A DNA stretch of 64,000 nt, taken from a virus. The stretch lies in the IMG/VR virus record IMGVR_UViG_3300035664_000006, positions 31,884 through 95,883 of that record; one strand, 5' to 3'. Below, piece after piece: positions 1 to 6,133 of the stretch; positions within the stretch are counted from its first letter, which is position 1; the number at the start of each line of letters is the position of its first letter. The translations under genes were made by a program, and so were the position numbers. The notes beneath the pieces were generated by a model. It had not been told where the DNA came from. It made no database searches and was given only the letters and a program-made list of their open reading frames with translations.

Positions 1-185
1 TTTATAGATCCTTTTGTATGACTAGAATCGGGTCTTTCACGAGTTGACCATTTTACATTACACTCTACGTGATCTACGTAATAAGAAGTACCCTTTGTTG
101 TTATTATCCACATCGGTATACTACTATCTTCTAAATGTTTTTTATTAAAATGAAATAATAAATCATCACACGCTAATTCTATCAT
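1..185 (-). CDS. Conserved phage protein, cut by window edge
   Basis: An open frame runs from an ATG at 183-185 leftwards off the window, so only the first 61 residues are visible (starts MIELACDDLL, includes MWIITTKGTSYYVDH). An AAGG Shine-Dalgarno sits about 7 nt upstream of the ATG. I do not assign a function; the pattern looks like a small conserved T4-like phage protein. The terminator at 219-256 separates it from the upstream gene, so it has its own expression signal. Confidence 0.6.
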   Translation of the reverse strand, partial: MIELACDDLLFHFNKKHLEDSSIPMWIITTKGTSYYVDHVECNVKWSTRERPDSSHTKGSI

Positions 186-218
186 AATTTTTCCTTGATT
201 AATTTTTGGCATAAAAAA

Positions 219-256
219 ACCCAAGCTATCTTGATTTCTCAAGACAGTACTTGGGT
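219..256 (-). terminator. Intrinsic terminator
   Basis: Two nested stems (ACCCAAG/CTTGGGT around CTTGA/TCAAG) are followed on the minus strand by a run of T. It lies just after the 310-672 gene and would end its transcript. An A/T run on the other side makes it possibly bidirectional. Confidence 0.75.
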
Positions 257-309
257 AAAAAAAGGAGTTTTTTAAATTTTTAAAAAATCTTGTAATCTAC
301 AACATGGTA

Positions 310-672
310 TTAGATCAAAGATTTATATAATGAACCAGACAATTGGAAGTTTGATTTCCAATTCCATTCATCCAACACTAATTGATTAAAAGTAGTGTCA
401 TCTAACTCGATAACATCTTCGATACTCAATTCGAGCATTCTGATAGCACGGGTATAGCTTTGTTCATACGAATTGGGAACTGCTGGCAAGTTTTTAACTT
501 TTGCAATGCTATCTAATTCACCGGTATTAACCAGTTTCAAGTTATTTTTAGTGATAACTACCACTGCTTTTTTAAAATCTTCGACAGATTCGATATATTC
601 AGCAATGTGTTTTTCTTTGTTTTCACGAACTACTGCTAGTAATTCTTCTCTTTTGATTTTTACTGTTTTCAT
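310..672 (-). CDS. Conserved phage hypothetical protein, ~120 aa
   Basis: The product starts MKTVKIKREELLAVV and is charged and mostly helical, ending near GSLYKSLI. I recall similar small proteins in marine T4-like phages but no function. An in-frame ATG at 696 would add eight residues; neither start has a clear ribosome binding site. The tRNA-like gene lies directly upstream on the same strand, so both are probably transcribed from the promoter at 827-855. Confidence 0.6.
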   Translation of the reverse strand: MKTVKIKREELLAVVRENKEKHIAEYIESVEDFKKAVVVITKNNLKLVNTGELDSIAKVKNLPAVPNSYEQSYTRAIRMLELSIEDVIELDDTTFNQLVLDEWNWKSNFQLSGSLYKSLI

Positions 673-711
673 AACGTTATTTTCGATGTTTCTCATAATA
701 AACTGTATTAT

Positions 712-786
712 TGGTGCGCTTGATGGGATTCGAACCCATTATCGTAAGTTTTAGAGGCTTTTGCTATACCGAGCAGCTTCAAGCGC
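712..786 (-). tRNA. tRNA-like gene, anticodon CUA (possible amber suppressor)
   Basis: Reading the minus strand, the acceptor stem is a perfect 7 bp (GCGCTTG/CAAGCGC), followed by A73 and an encoded CCA. The T-arm is ATGGG-TTCGAAT-CCCAT and the D-arm is GCTG/TAGC with a GG in its loop. The 7-nt anticodon loop is CTCTAAA, giving anticodon CTA at 752-754, which reads UAG. The anticodon stem is weak: only three of five pairs form, with mismatches at both ends. It may therefore be a degenerate or unusual tRNA. Many genes in this window stop at TAG, so UAG is not generally recoded here. Confidence 0.65.
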
Positions 787-797
787 GTAATTATAAA

Positions 798-821
798 GAT
801 AGTAGGGATTTCTCCCTACTA
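798..821 (-). other. Leader hairpin between promoter and tRNA
   Basis: An 8-bp stem (AGTAGGGA/TCCCTACT) lies between the 827-855 promoter and the tRNA 5' end. It could be a processing signal or a partial attenuator. Confidence 0.4.
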
Positions 822-826
822 GGTAT

Positions 827-855
827 AGTATATCATTCAGATCGTTGTCTGTCAA
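827..855 (-). promoter_or_regulatory. Sigma-70 promoter for the tRNA
   Basis: TTGACA at 855-850 and TATACT at 832-827 are separated by 17 nt on the minus strand, just upstream of the tRNA-like gene. Confidence 0.75.
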
Positions 856-967
856 GTATTACTTTATTATTCACCTTACATCACGCCATCCAGTGCGAGA
901 TTTTGCGGTTCAATCGGATAAATTAATACTTGAAAACATTCTAAAGGTTACAAAGTATATAAAAACT

Positions 968-975
968 AATAAATA
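968..975 (+). promoter_or_regulatory. T4-type late promoter, nearly leaderless
   Basis: AATAAATA sits 5 nt before the ATG at 981. With T4 spacing, transcription would start at about the start codon; no Shine-Dalgarno is visible. Confidence 0.4.
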
Positions 976-980
976 AAAGT

Positions 981-1643
981 ATGATAAACATAATTTATAA
1001 ACTTGTAAATAGACGTAAAGCGAACAACAATGAATACCCATGTTATTATATAGGAAGTAAAATGGGGTATATTCCTGGTAAATATTGGGGTTCATCAAGG
1101 AACCCAATATTATTGCAAGAGTTAAAAGACAACATTTCTGATTTTGAAATAGAAATATTAGAATATGTTGACGACCCCCAAAAGTTAACTACAAGAGAAT
1201 TACATTATCATCAAACATATAATGTGGTATATGATGATGCATATTATAATTTACAATTAGCTGGTATAAAATTTTCAAGTGTTGGGTTTGTATGGTGTCA
1301 TGACCCAATATCATTGGTTAAAGCATATATGCCAAAACATAAAATCCCAAATGGATGGGAAATAGGTAAAACACCACAAGCAAAAATAAAAGCTGAATCA
1401 CGCACAGGGTATAAACGTGGTGATGCACAATTAAAAACACACCTTTCAAATGCAGTGACGAGATTAGAATGGATATTAAAAGATCCTGATGGGAATATAC
1501 ACATTGTTGATAAATTGCATAAATTTTGTGAAGAAAATAATGTATCATCAAGACTTCGACTTGTTAATCATATTGGAAAACCAATTAAGAAAGGAAAAAG
1601 TAAAGGATGGTGTGTTATTGAAGTAAGAGATACCAAGGGGTGA
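981..1643 (+). CDS. GIY-YIG homing endonuclease
   Basis: A 220-residue protein with an N-terminal GIY-YIG-type core: an IIYKLVN strand, then CYYIGSKMG as the YIG element, then a conserved Glu in TTRELHYHQTY. The C-terminal half (from ~110) is basic and probably binds DNA. It is freestanding, between the tRNA and the tmRNA. Unlike most other endonuclease genes here it lacks the shared 5' hairpin leader. Its stop codon lies inside the 1632-1653 hairpin. Confidence 0.75.
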   Translation: MINIIYKLVNRRKANNNEYPCYYIGSKMGYIPGKYWGSSRNPILLQELKDNISDFEIEILEYVDDPQKLTTRELHYHQTYNVVYDDAYYNLQLAGIKFSSVGFVWCHDPISLVKAYMPKHKIPNGWEIGKTPQAKIKAESRTGYKRGDAQLKTHLSNAVTRLEWILKDPDGNIHIVDKLHKFCEENNVSSRLRLVNHIGKPIKKGKSKGWCVIEVRDTKG

Positions 1644-1653
1644 CCCCCTTGGT
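1632..1653. terminator. Hairpin terminator shared by endonuclease and tmRNA
   Basis: ACCAAGGGG pairs with CCCCTTGGT around a short loop. It overlaps the endonuclease 3' end and follows the tmRNA coding piece on the minus strand, so it could serve both. No long T-run follows it. Confidence 0.55.
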
Positions 1654-1980
1654 AGGCGATTTTGTAACAAGGAGCCACCCCCGGAACTCGCTGGATATTA
1701 AGCAGCGATAGCATCAAAGATGCCATCTACAGTGTAGAATTCAAATTTTGTATTTGCTTTTGCATTTACTTTAAATGCTTGATTTACGGTCATCGCCTAC
1801 CGATTCTCCAATGTTCTTTTATCCAGCAATCGAATCTAAGTCAGGCCCATTATAAAACATATTAGCACTTCCCTTTTAAGGGGCAGGAAGTTTATGGCTA
1901 TGGCCCCACTCTGATACCTCTAATATGTTTTATGGTGGACCTGGCGATGTTCTGCCCATCGCGTCTTACCAAACTATTAC
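1654..1980 (-). ncRNA. ssrA: Circularly permuted two-piece tmRNA
   Basis: On the minus strand the acceptor piece comes first and ends CAGGTCC-A-CCA at 1933. An intervening segment bounded by an inverted repeat (TAAAACATATTAG/CTAATATGTTTTA) follows. The coding piece starts GGGCCTGACTTAGATTCGAT at 1848. The acceptor halves GGGCCTG and CAGGTCC pair over 7 bp. A tag frame at 1763-1698 starts AKANTKF, ends FDAIAA and stops at TAA, like SsrA tags ending ALAA or AVAA. GGTAGGCGAT and ATCGCCTACC close the coding piece. The T-loop (GGCAGAA in a GCGATG/CATCGC stem) is not the usual TTCGAAT. The acceptor-piece 5' end is approximate. tmRNA with SmpB rescues stalled ribosomes and tags the product for ClpXP/ClpAP; permuted forms occur in alphaproteobacteria, some betaproteobacteria and some cyanobacteria. 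Confidence 0.88.
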
Positions 1981-2012
1981 AACATCTTCAACGAATTCTT
2001 TAATTAATGTGT

Positions 2013-2040
2013 ATTATAGCACATAAAAACTGTTTGTCAA
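2013..2040 (-). promoter_or_regulatory. Sigma-70 promoter for tmRNA
   Basis: TTGACA at 2040-2035 and TATAAT at 2018-2013 are spaced 16 nt apart. This is a full consensus match directly upstream of the tmRNA acceptor piece. Confidence 0.85.
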
Positions 2041-2048
2041 TAATAAAA

Positions 2049-2091
2049 GATAAATAAAGATGTAGTTCGCGGAACGGGAATTCCCAACTAC
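2049..2091 (+). promoter_or_regulatory. Endonuclease leader: late promoter plus 5' hairpin (copy 1)
   Basis: GATAAATA (2049-2056) is followed after 5 nt by a hairpin at 2062-2091 (GTAGTT/AACTAC with inner GGAA/TTCC). AAGGAG and ATG 2117 follow. By T4 late-promoter spacing the transcript would start at the foot of the hairpin. The same module precedes five other endonuclease genes in this window. Confidence 0.7.
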
Positions 2092-2116
2092 TTTAATACT
2101 TTCAAGGAGTATCAAC

Positions 2117-2791
2117 ATGAATATTTATACAATCTATAAATCTACAAATACATTTAATAATAAAACATATATAGGATTCACAACGGATTTCAATAAACGT
2201 AAATCCGAACATAGGTATAGATTCAAAACTGGTTCTACTAAATTTTATAACGCCATAAAAAAGTACGGCTGGCAGTCATTTGCATGGGAAATTATATATC
2301 AATCATCAGAGTATGAATACACAAAAAATGTAATGGAAACATATTTTATTAATGAATACGATTCATATGTAAATGGGTATAACTCAACTAAAGGCGGTGA
2401 CGGTATAGACTCGGAATCTGCACGGTTATTTCAACAAGATATGATTAAAAATAACACTCATATTTTTCAAGGTGACAAAAACCCAACGTACTCAAGAATA
2501 CTAAATGGAACTCATAATTTTTTAAATAATAATTTTCAACGGAATATTTCTAATAATAGAGTTAAAAATAATACACATAATTTTCAAGGAGCCCGTAATC
2601 CATCCCATCAGAGATTAATTGATGGAACACATAATTTATTAGGAGGTGAAATACAACGTAAATCATCTATAAAAAGATTACAAGATGGAACACATAATTT
2701 TATAATTCAATATACTTGCCCGTACTGTGGTAAAATTGGAAAAGGTCCTAACATGAAACGATATCACTTTGATAAGTGTAAACTGAAATAG
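2117..2791 (+). CDS. GIY-YIG homing endonuclease with C-terminal zinc finger
   Basis: A 224-residue protein. Residues 1-90 form the GIY-YIG domain (YTIYKSTNTF, then KTYIGFTTDF, Arg in FNKRKSEH and a catalytic-type Glu in NVMETYF). Residues 110-195 contain imperfect repeats around a (D/N)GTHNF motif, likely DNA contacts. The C-terminus is a CPYCG...RYHFDKCK zinc-ribbon-like segment shared with four other endonucleases here. The gene sits between two RNA genes, which may be its homing site. The start follows AAGGAGTATCAAC. Confidence 0.85.
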   Translation: MNIYTIYKSTNTFNNKTYIGFTTDFNKRKSEHRYRFKTGSTKFYNAIKKYGWQSFAWEIIYQSSEYEYTKNVMETYFINEYDSYVNGYNSTKGGDGIDSESARLFQQDMIKNNTHIFQGDKNPTYSRILNGTHNFLNNNFQRNISNNRVKNNTHNFQGARNPSHQRLIDGTHNLLGGEIQRKSSIKRLQDGTHNFIIQYTCPYCGKIGKGPNMKRYHFDKCKLK

Positions 2792-2799
2792 TTATCATA

Positions 2800-2988
2800 T
2801 GTGACCTGTATTTAATTTTGTCTATACCGCACACCCTTGCGACTTCAGCCTGTTAAGGTAGAGCTACTAAATAGAACTCTATGACTTCTATACTTTCACA
2901 TAGATAAATTAAATATCTAACTATGGTTCAATAATGGCGTACCACTCCTAATCGTTTGTACTATGTACCGGATTTAAGTTAGAATATT
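2800..2988 (-). ncRNA. Unidentified RNA under a consensus promoter
   Basis: No convincing reading frame occupies this ~190-nt stretch, but a perfect sigma-70 promoter (2994-3021) fires into it on the minus strand. Local stems are visible, for example CATAG...TAGATA/TATCTATG near 2900-2930 and GGTACATAGTACC-like pairing near 2965. I could not match it to tRNA, 6S or RNase P. The 3' end is not defined and there is no clear terminator. Confidence 0.45.
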
Positions 2989-2993
2989 TACTT

Positions 2994-3021
2994 ATTATAG
3001 CATATTTATATGAGATGTCAA
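2994..3021 (-). promoter_or_regulatory. Sigma-70 promoter for the 2800-2988 RNA
   Basis: TTGACA (3021-3016), a 16-nt spacer and TATAAT (2999-2994) are all consensus. Confidence 0.8.
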
Positions 3022-3024
3022 GAA

Positions 3025-3093
3025 CTATTTTCTTTTTACACGTGGTTTAATTCTTGGTTTACCGGTTAATGAGTTGTTTCTGCTTCTAGCCAT
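3025..3093 (-). CDS. Very small basic protein, 22 aa
   Basis: The frame begins MARSRNN and ends VKRK, with 10 basic residues of 22. A GAGG lies 9 nt before the ATG and a perfect sigma-70 promoter (3125-3152) stands about 30 nt upstream. This makes expression likely although the frame is tiny. It may act on nucleic acid; I assign no function. The next promoter begins just inside its 3' end. Confidence 0.5.
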   Translation of the reverse strand: MARSRNNSLTGKPRIKPRVKRK

Positions 3094-3124
3094 TGTAAAT
3101 ACCTCGTTTGTTAGTGATGGGGCT

Positions 3125-3152
3125 ATTATACCTCAATTTCAGATGTTGTCAA
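3125..3152 (-). promoter_or_regulatory. Sigma-70 promoter for the 22-aa gene
   Basis: TTGACA at 3152-3147, a 16-nt spacer and TATAAT at 3130-3125. Confidence 0.8.
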
Positions 3153-3165
3153 GAACTTCTAAAAG

Positions 3166-3173
3166 AATAAATA
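3166..3173 (+). promoter_or_regulatory. T4-type late promoter candidate
   Basis: AATAAATA lies 9 nt before the ATG at 3183; no Shine-Dalgarno is evident, so the mRNA leader would be very short. Confidence 0.35.
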
Positions 3174-3182
3174 CTACTATTA

Positions 3183-3632
3183 ATGGAGAAGTTTGTGGAT
3201 ATAGGAATACCAAATTTTGATTTTTTTAGTCTTGTGCAACAATGTGGGTTTCCTATTGCATTAGCTGTGGTATGTGGATGGTTTGTTATGCAAGCAATCC
3301 AGTTAGTACTTGGGTCTGTTGTAAAATCCATTAAGAAGATGACATTTTTAATTAAATCAATGGATGGACGTGTGAAACAGATGAATGTTGATATTATTGA
3401 GATTGATAAATTGATTTCACAAGCATTGAATGTTCAATCATTGCCAGAAAAAATACATCATGAAGTAGCTGCAGTTATGAATAGTCATGATGTGAAACAA
3501 CCGATACCAACTAAACCAGTGCCTGATAATCCTAAAAAATCAATCCGTGAGAAATTTAAAAATGCGGTTGATAATGTGATTGATAAAAATGTTGATTCAA
3601 TCGTAGAAAAAGTAGAAGGAATTACAAAATGA
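3183..3632 (+). CDS. Small membrane protein, first of three similar
   Basis: A 149-residue protein with one hydrophobic segment at about residues 22-48 (FPIALAVVCGWFVMQAIQLVL). An amphipathic stretch (DGRVKQMNVDIIEIDKLI) and a charged tail with Pro/Lys repeats (PTKPVPDNPKKS) follow. The two genes downstream have the same plan, so the three may be paralogues working together at the inner membrane. A holin or regulator role is conceivable from size and topology but not shown. Confidence 0.6.
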   Translation: MEKFVDIGIPNFDFFSLVQQCGFPIALAVVCGWFVMQAIQLVLGSVVKSIKKMTFLIKSMDGRVKQMNVDIIEIDKLISQALNVQSLPEKIHHEVAAVMNSHDVKQPIPTKPVPDNPKKSIREKFKNAVDNVIDKNVDSIVEKVEGITK

Positions 3633-3910
3633 GCCCAGAATATATAAAATTTTTTTCTGATACAATAACCCCGATTCTTGGTAGTTGTGTGTTAGGTGCG
3701 TTTATATTCACTGCATTAAAATTTGTACTTGGTGATGTAATTACATCTGTTAGGACATTTGCTAGTATAGTTACTGCATTGGAGAACAGAGTAAGAATAA
3801 CATCTAATGAATTGATTAAAATTGATGTTACAGTTTCTGCAAAACTGGGATTACGCCCTGATTTGGACAGAATTGCGAGATCAGTTAGAGATGATTGTAG
3901 GAGAGATTAA
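3629..3910 (+). CDS. Small membrane protein, second of three
   Basis: 93 residues; overlaps the previous gene by 4 nt (ATGA), indicating translational coupling. A hydrophobic segment at about 13-36 (ITPILGSCVLGAFIFTALKF) is followed by ALENRVRITSNELIKID, which matches the plan of its neighbours. It ends in an Arg-rich tail. Function unknown. Confidence 0.6.
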   Translation: MSPEYIKFFSDTITPILGSCVLGAFIFTALKFVLGDVITSVRTFASIVTALENRVRITSNELIKIDVTVSAKLGLRPDLDRIARSVRDDCRRD

Positions 3911-4168
3911 ATGGATATAACACAAATAGCAGATATTATAAATCGTTATGGATTTCCAATAATTGCCGCAGGATATATGTTGAAAATGGTGAAATATGTT
4001 TGGGATTTTACAATAAATGAGATTAATCCGGTACTGGTAGATGCAAATAAAGAATTAATTTCACTAATTGATAAAATTCGTCTAGTTGATGCGGATTGCC
4101 TTCGAATTACTGCAAAATTGAATACAGTTCTTCAAATGCGAGAAAGTGAACAAAAAAATGATAAATAA
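3911..4168 (+). CDS. Small membrane protein, third of three
   Basis: 85 residues; starts immediately after the previous stop with GGAG upstream. YGFPIIAAGYMLKMVKYVW resembles the CGFPIALAVV segment of the first protein. It is followed by an amphipathic region (SLIDKIRLVDADCLRI). Its 3' end overlaps the late promoter of the next endonuclease module. Function unknown. Confidence 0.6.
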   Translation: MDITQIADIINRYGFPIIAAGYMLKMVKYVWDFTINEINPVLVDANKELISLIDKIRLVDADCLRITAKLNTVLQMRESEQKNDK

Positions 4169-4202
4169 GAATGTAGTTCGCGGAATGGGGATTCCCAACT
4201 AC
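4160..4202 (+). promoter_or_regulatory. Endonuclease leader (copy 2)
   Basis: GATAAATA at 4160-4167 and a hairpin at 4173-4202 (GTAGTT/AACTAC, inner GGAAT/ATTCC, loop GGGG), then AAGGAGTATCAAC and ATG 4228. Confidence 0.7.
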
Positions 4203-4227
4203 TTTAATACTTTCAAGGAGTATCAAC

Positions 4228-5211
4228 ATGAATATTTATCAACATCAATGTGTGTTTGCTGATAATTTAGCAACACAACACTATTATTCTATAATAGAAA
4301 ATGCAATTCAACAACCTCGTAAAAAATATAGAAAAACAAACCCTCTATATCAATATTACGAAGAGCATCACGTACTGCCAAAATCAATATTTCCAGAATA
4401 TAAAAAATCATTATGGAACAAAGTTTTATTGACAGCAGAAGAACATTATAATTGTCATAAATTATTACTAGAAATGACAGATGGTAAAAATAGATCAAAA
4501 ATGGTTTGTGCATTATGGTATATGACATCTGCAAGAACACTAGACATGCATAGAAAAATACAGTCTGGTGAAGAATTTGAACAAGCAAAAATAAATTGGT
4601 CTGAATATATGTCAGAATTAAAATTAGGTAAAAAATGTTCTCAGGAAACAAAAGATAAAATATCCGCTTCTAATAAAGGTCGAAAACCATCTGCAGCTGC
4701 AATAGAAGCAGTAATAAAATATAATACTGGAAGAAAGAGATGCCCGATTTCTGTTGAGAAATCAAGATTGGCACAACTTGGTAATACTAATGTAAAAGGA
4801 AGAAAATGTTGGACGAACGGTATAGAAGATACATTTTCAAACGACTGCCCTGGTGAAGGATGGCATATAGGAAAAACGTATAAGCACTCTGAACTCACCA
4901 AACGAAAAATTGGAGAAGCCGGTAAAGGTAGAGTGATATCTGATGAAACAAGAAAGAAGATGAGTGAAAAAAGTAAAGGTATTAAAAAGGCTGATGATTT
5001 TGGTGCTAAAATAAGTATAGCCAAAAAAGGAAAGAAAACAAACCAACAAGAAATAATGGGGAGAAAATATGCTTCAATGAATGATGAAGAATTTAATTCT
5101 TATATTTCTAAAATGAAATCATTATTAGCAAAAAACAGAGCAACTAATCTTCGTACAAAATGGATAAATATTGTAGAAGACCTTAATAGGGACAGTAATG
5201 AGAGTAAGTGA
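4228..5211 (+). CDS. HNH homing endonuclease with NUMOD3-like repeats
   Basis: A 327-residue protein. The HNH core is at about 45-85: EEHHVLPKS, then NKVLLTAEEHYNCHKLL. From ~130 there are repeated NUMOD3-like DNA-binding motifs (SQETKDKISASNKGRK; SDETRKKMSEKSKGIKK). It follows the shared leader and was probably inserted between the membrane-protein trio and the 5198 gene. Its last codons contain GATAAATA (5163-5170), which probably serves as the late promoter of the next gene. Confidence 0.85.
   Translation: MNIYQHQCVFADNLATQHYYSIIENAIQQPRKKYRKTNPLYQYYEEHHVLPKSIFPEYKKSLWNKVLLTAEEHYNCHKLLLEMTDGKNRSKMVCALWYMTSARTLDMHRKIQSGEEFEQAKINWSEYMSELKLGKKCSQETKDKISASNKGRKPSAAAIEAVIKYNTGRKRCPISVEKSRLAQLGNTNVKGRKCWTNGIEDTFSNDCPGEGWHIGKTYKHSELTKRKIGEAGKGRVISDETRKKMSEKSKGIKKADDFGAKISIAKKGKKTNQQEIMGRKYASMNDEEFNSYISKMKSLLAKNRATNLRTKWINIVEDLNRDSNESK
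5163..5170 (+). promoter_or_regulatory. T4-type late promoter
   Basis: GATAAATA inside the 3' end of the HNH gene, 27 nt before the ATG at 5198; an AGGGA ribosome site lies between them. Confidence 0.45.
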
Positions 5212-5494
5212 ATTTATAAATGAAGATTGGCAAAAAGTAAATAAAAAAGATAAAACTGACGGCATGAGTAAAAAGGCAGTTAGCACATATCGTAATGAAC
5301 ATCCAGGTTCAAAATTACAAACAGCGGTTACTACAAAACCTAGTAAGTTGAAGAAAGATAGTAAAGATGCTAACAGGCGTAAAAGTTTTTGTGCAAGAAT
5401 GGGTGGAATGAAAAAAGCAAATGCCAGTGCTGAAACAAAGAGAGACCCTGATAGTCCAATCAATAAAGCATTGCGTAGATGGAATTGTGAATAA
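5198..5494 (+). CDS. DUF6321-like small basic phage protein
   Basis: 98 residues beginning MRVSEFINEDW. The core (SKKAVSTYRNEHPGSKLQTA, KDANRRKSFCARMGGMK, DPDSPINKALRRW) is a pattern I recognise from many T4-like phages under DUF6321; its role is unknown. It overlaps the endonuclease 3' end by 14 nt and the next gene by 1 nt. The high Lys/Arg content suggests nucleic-acid or capsid association. Confidence 0.7.
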   Translation: MRVSEFINEDWQKVNKKDKTDGMSKKAVSTYRNEHPGSKLQTAVTTKPSKLKKDSKDANRRKSFCARMGGMKKANASAETKRDPDSPINKALRRWNCE

Positions 5495-5883
5495 TGAAAG
5501 TGAGTGAAGTAATTTCTGATAAAACCTCAGATATGGCTATAAATGAATTAGTAAGATATGTTAATGAAAAGTGGAATAAAGTTGGCTTACAGGTTGATTT
5601 TGGCACACATTTTGGTCAACGGATAAATGACGAACGTAATAATCCACCGATTGACGTTAATGAAGTTGCTAAATTATTTGACAAATTATTTGTCAATGCG
5701 GGTAAAGCAATTTCAAAATTGCCGATTGGATTTAAATCAGTGATGAATGACCCAGATACACATATCAATGTTATGTTTAAGATAGTAGAAGCAGGTGGAC
5801 ATAAAGTAGTTATGTTAACTTCTATTATTAGAAAATCTAAATTTAGATCAGATACAAAAGTATTTAGAGAAGAATTGCCGTAG
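5494..5883 (+). CDS. Conserved T4-like phage protein, 129 aa
   Basis: Starts MKVSEVISDKTSD. The middle holds FGTHFGQRINDERNNPPIDV and the end TSIIRKSKFRSDTKVF. I have seen this pattern (HFxxRxNDxRNxxxI... then a catalytic-looking C-terminal RKxxF) as a conserved small protein of marine T4-like phages. It resembles compact RelE/barnase-like folds, but I cannot confirm an activity. It is coupled to the upstream gene. Confidence 0.6.
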   Translation: MKVSEVISDKTSDMAINELVRYVNEKWNKVGLQVDFGTHFGQRINDERNNPPIDVNEVAKLFDKLFVNAGKAISKLPIGFKSVMNDPDTHINVMFKIVEAGGHKVVMLTSIIRKSKFRSDTKVFREELP

Positions 5884-5925
5884 GACCGTGACTTTGTTAC
5901 GAAGGCGATAGGTAGCTACTACCTT

Positions 5926-5954
5926 TGGAACGCTGAATCGCTACCAGCGTTCCA
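5926..5954. terminator. Terminator between convergent genes
   Basis: A perfect 10-bp stem TGGAACGCTG/CAGCGTTCCA with a 9-nt loop, placed between the plus-strand 5883 stop and the minus-strand unit ending at 5967. Confidence 0.7.
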
Positions 5955-5966
5955 TAAAGTGTAGTG

Positions 5967-6125
5967 TTATATTTTCAAATGTGTTTTACATTTAGCTGCT
6001 AGTGCATCCCAAACGTATATTATACATATTTCTACAAAGCTTATGATGGATACACCTAAAATTATTAATAAAAGGAATATTGAACATAGTATTGATAATG
6101 GGGTAAAGCTTCTTCTGGTTCTCAT
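5967..6125 (-). CDS. Small membrane protein, 52 aa
   Basis: The start at 6125 is preceded by AGGA at a suitable distance and lies inside the 3' end of the cyclase gene. The product has two adjoining hydrophobic stretches (LSILCSIFLLLIILGVSIISF, given here only in outline) and a short basic tail. It is the last gene of the long minus-strand unit. Function unknown. Confidence 0.4.
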   Translation of the reverse strand: MRTRRSFTPLSILCSIFLLLIILGVSIISFVEICIIYVWDALAAKCKTHLKI

Positions 6126-6133
6126 AATGTATC

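Noticed and set aside
712-786. Genome-wide UAG recoding because of the CUA tRNA
   Set aside because: Many clear genes here end at TAG with sensible lengths (for example 2791, 49428, 50837, 63300), so the standard stop use holds.
473-926. Plus-strand frames across the tRNA region
   Set aside because: They contain the ALDGIRTH-like translation typical of a tRNA read on the wrong strand and have no ribosome site; the tRNA explains the sequence.
2800-2990. A second tRNA in the RNA-rich block
   Set aside because: A D-arm-like GGTAGAGC appears on the plus strand but no T-arm or acceptor stem can be formed around it.
4420-4452. TTGACA...TATAAT in the HNH gene
   Set aside because: The spacing is only 12 nt and it lies within a coding region.
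4289-5049. Minus-strand frames opposite the HNH gene at 4228
   Set aside because: Leu/Phe/Ser-rich mirror frames of an AT-rich, Lys-rich gene; no ribosome site and a strong gene lies on the other strand.
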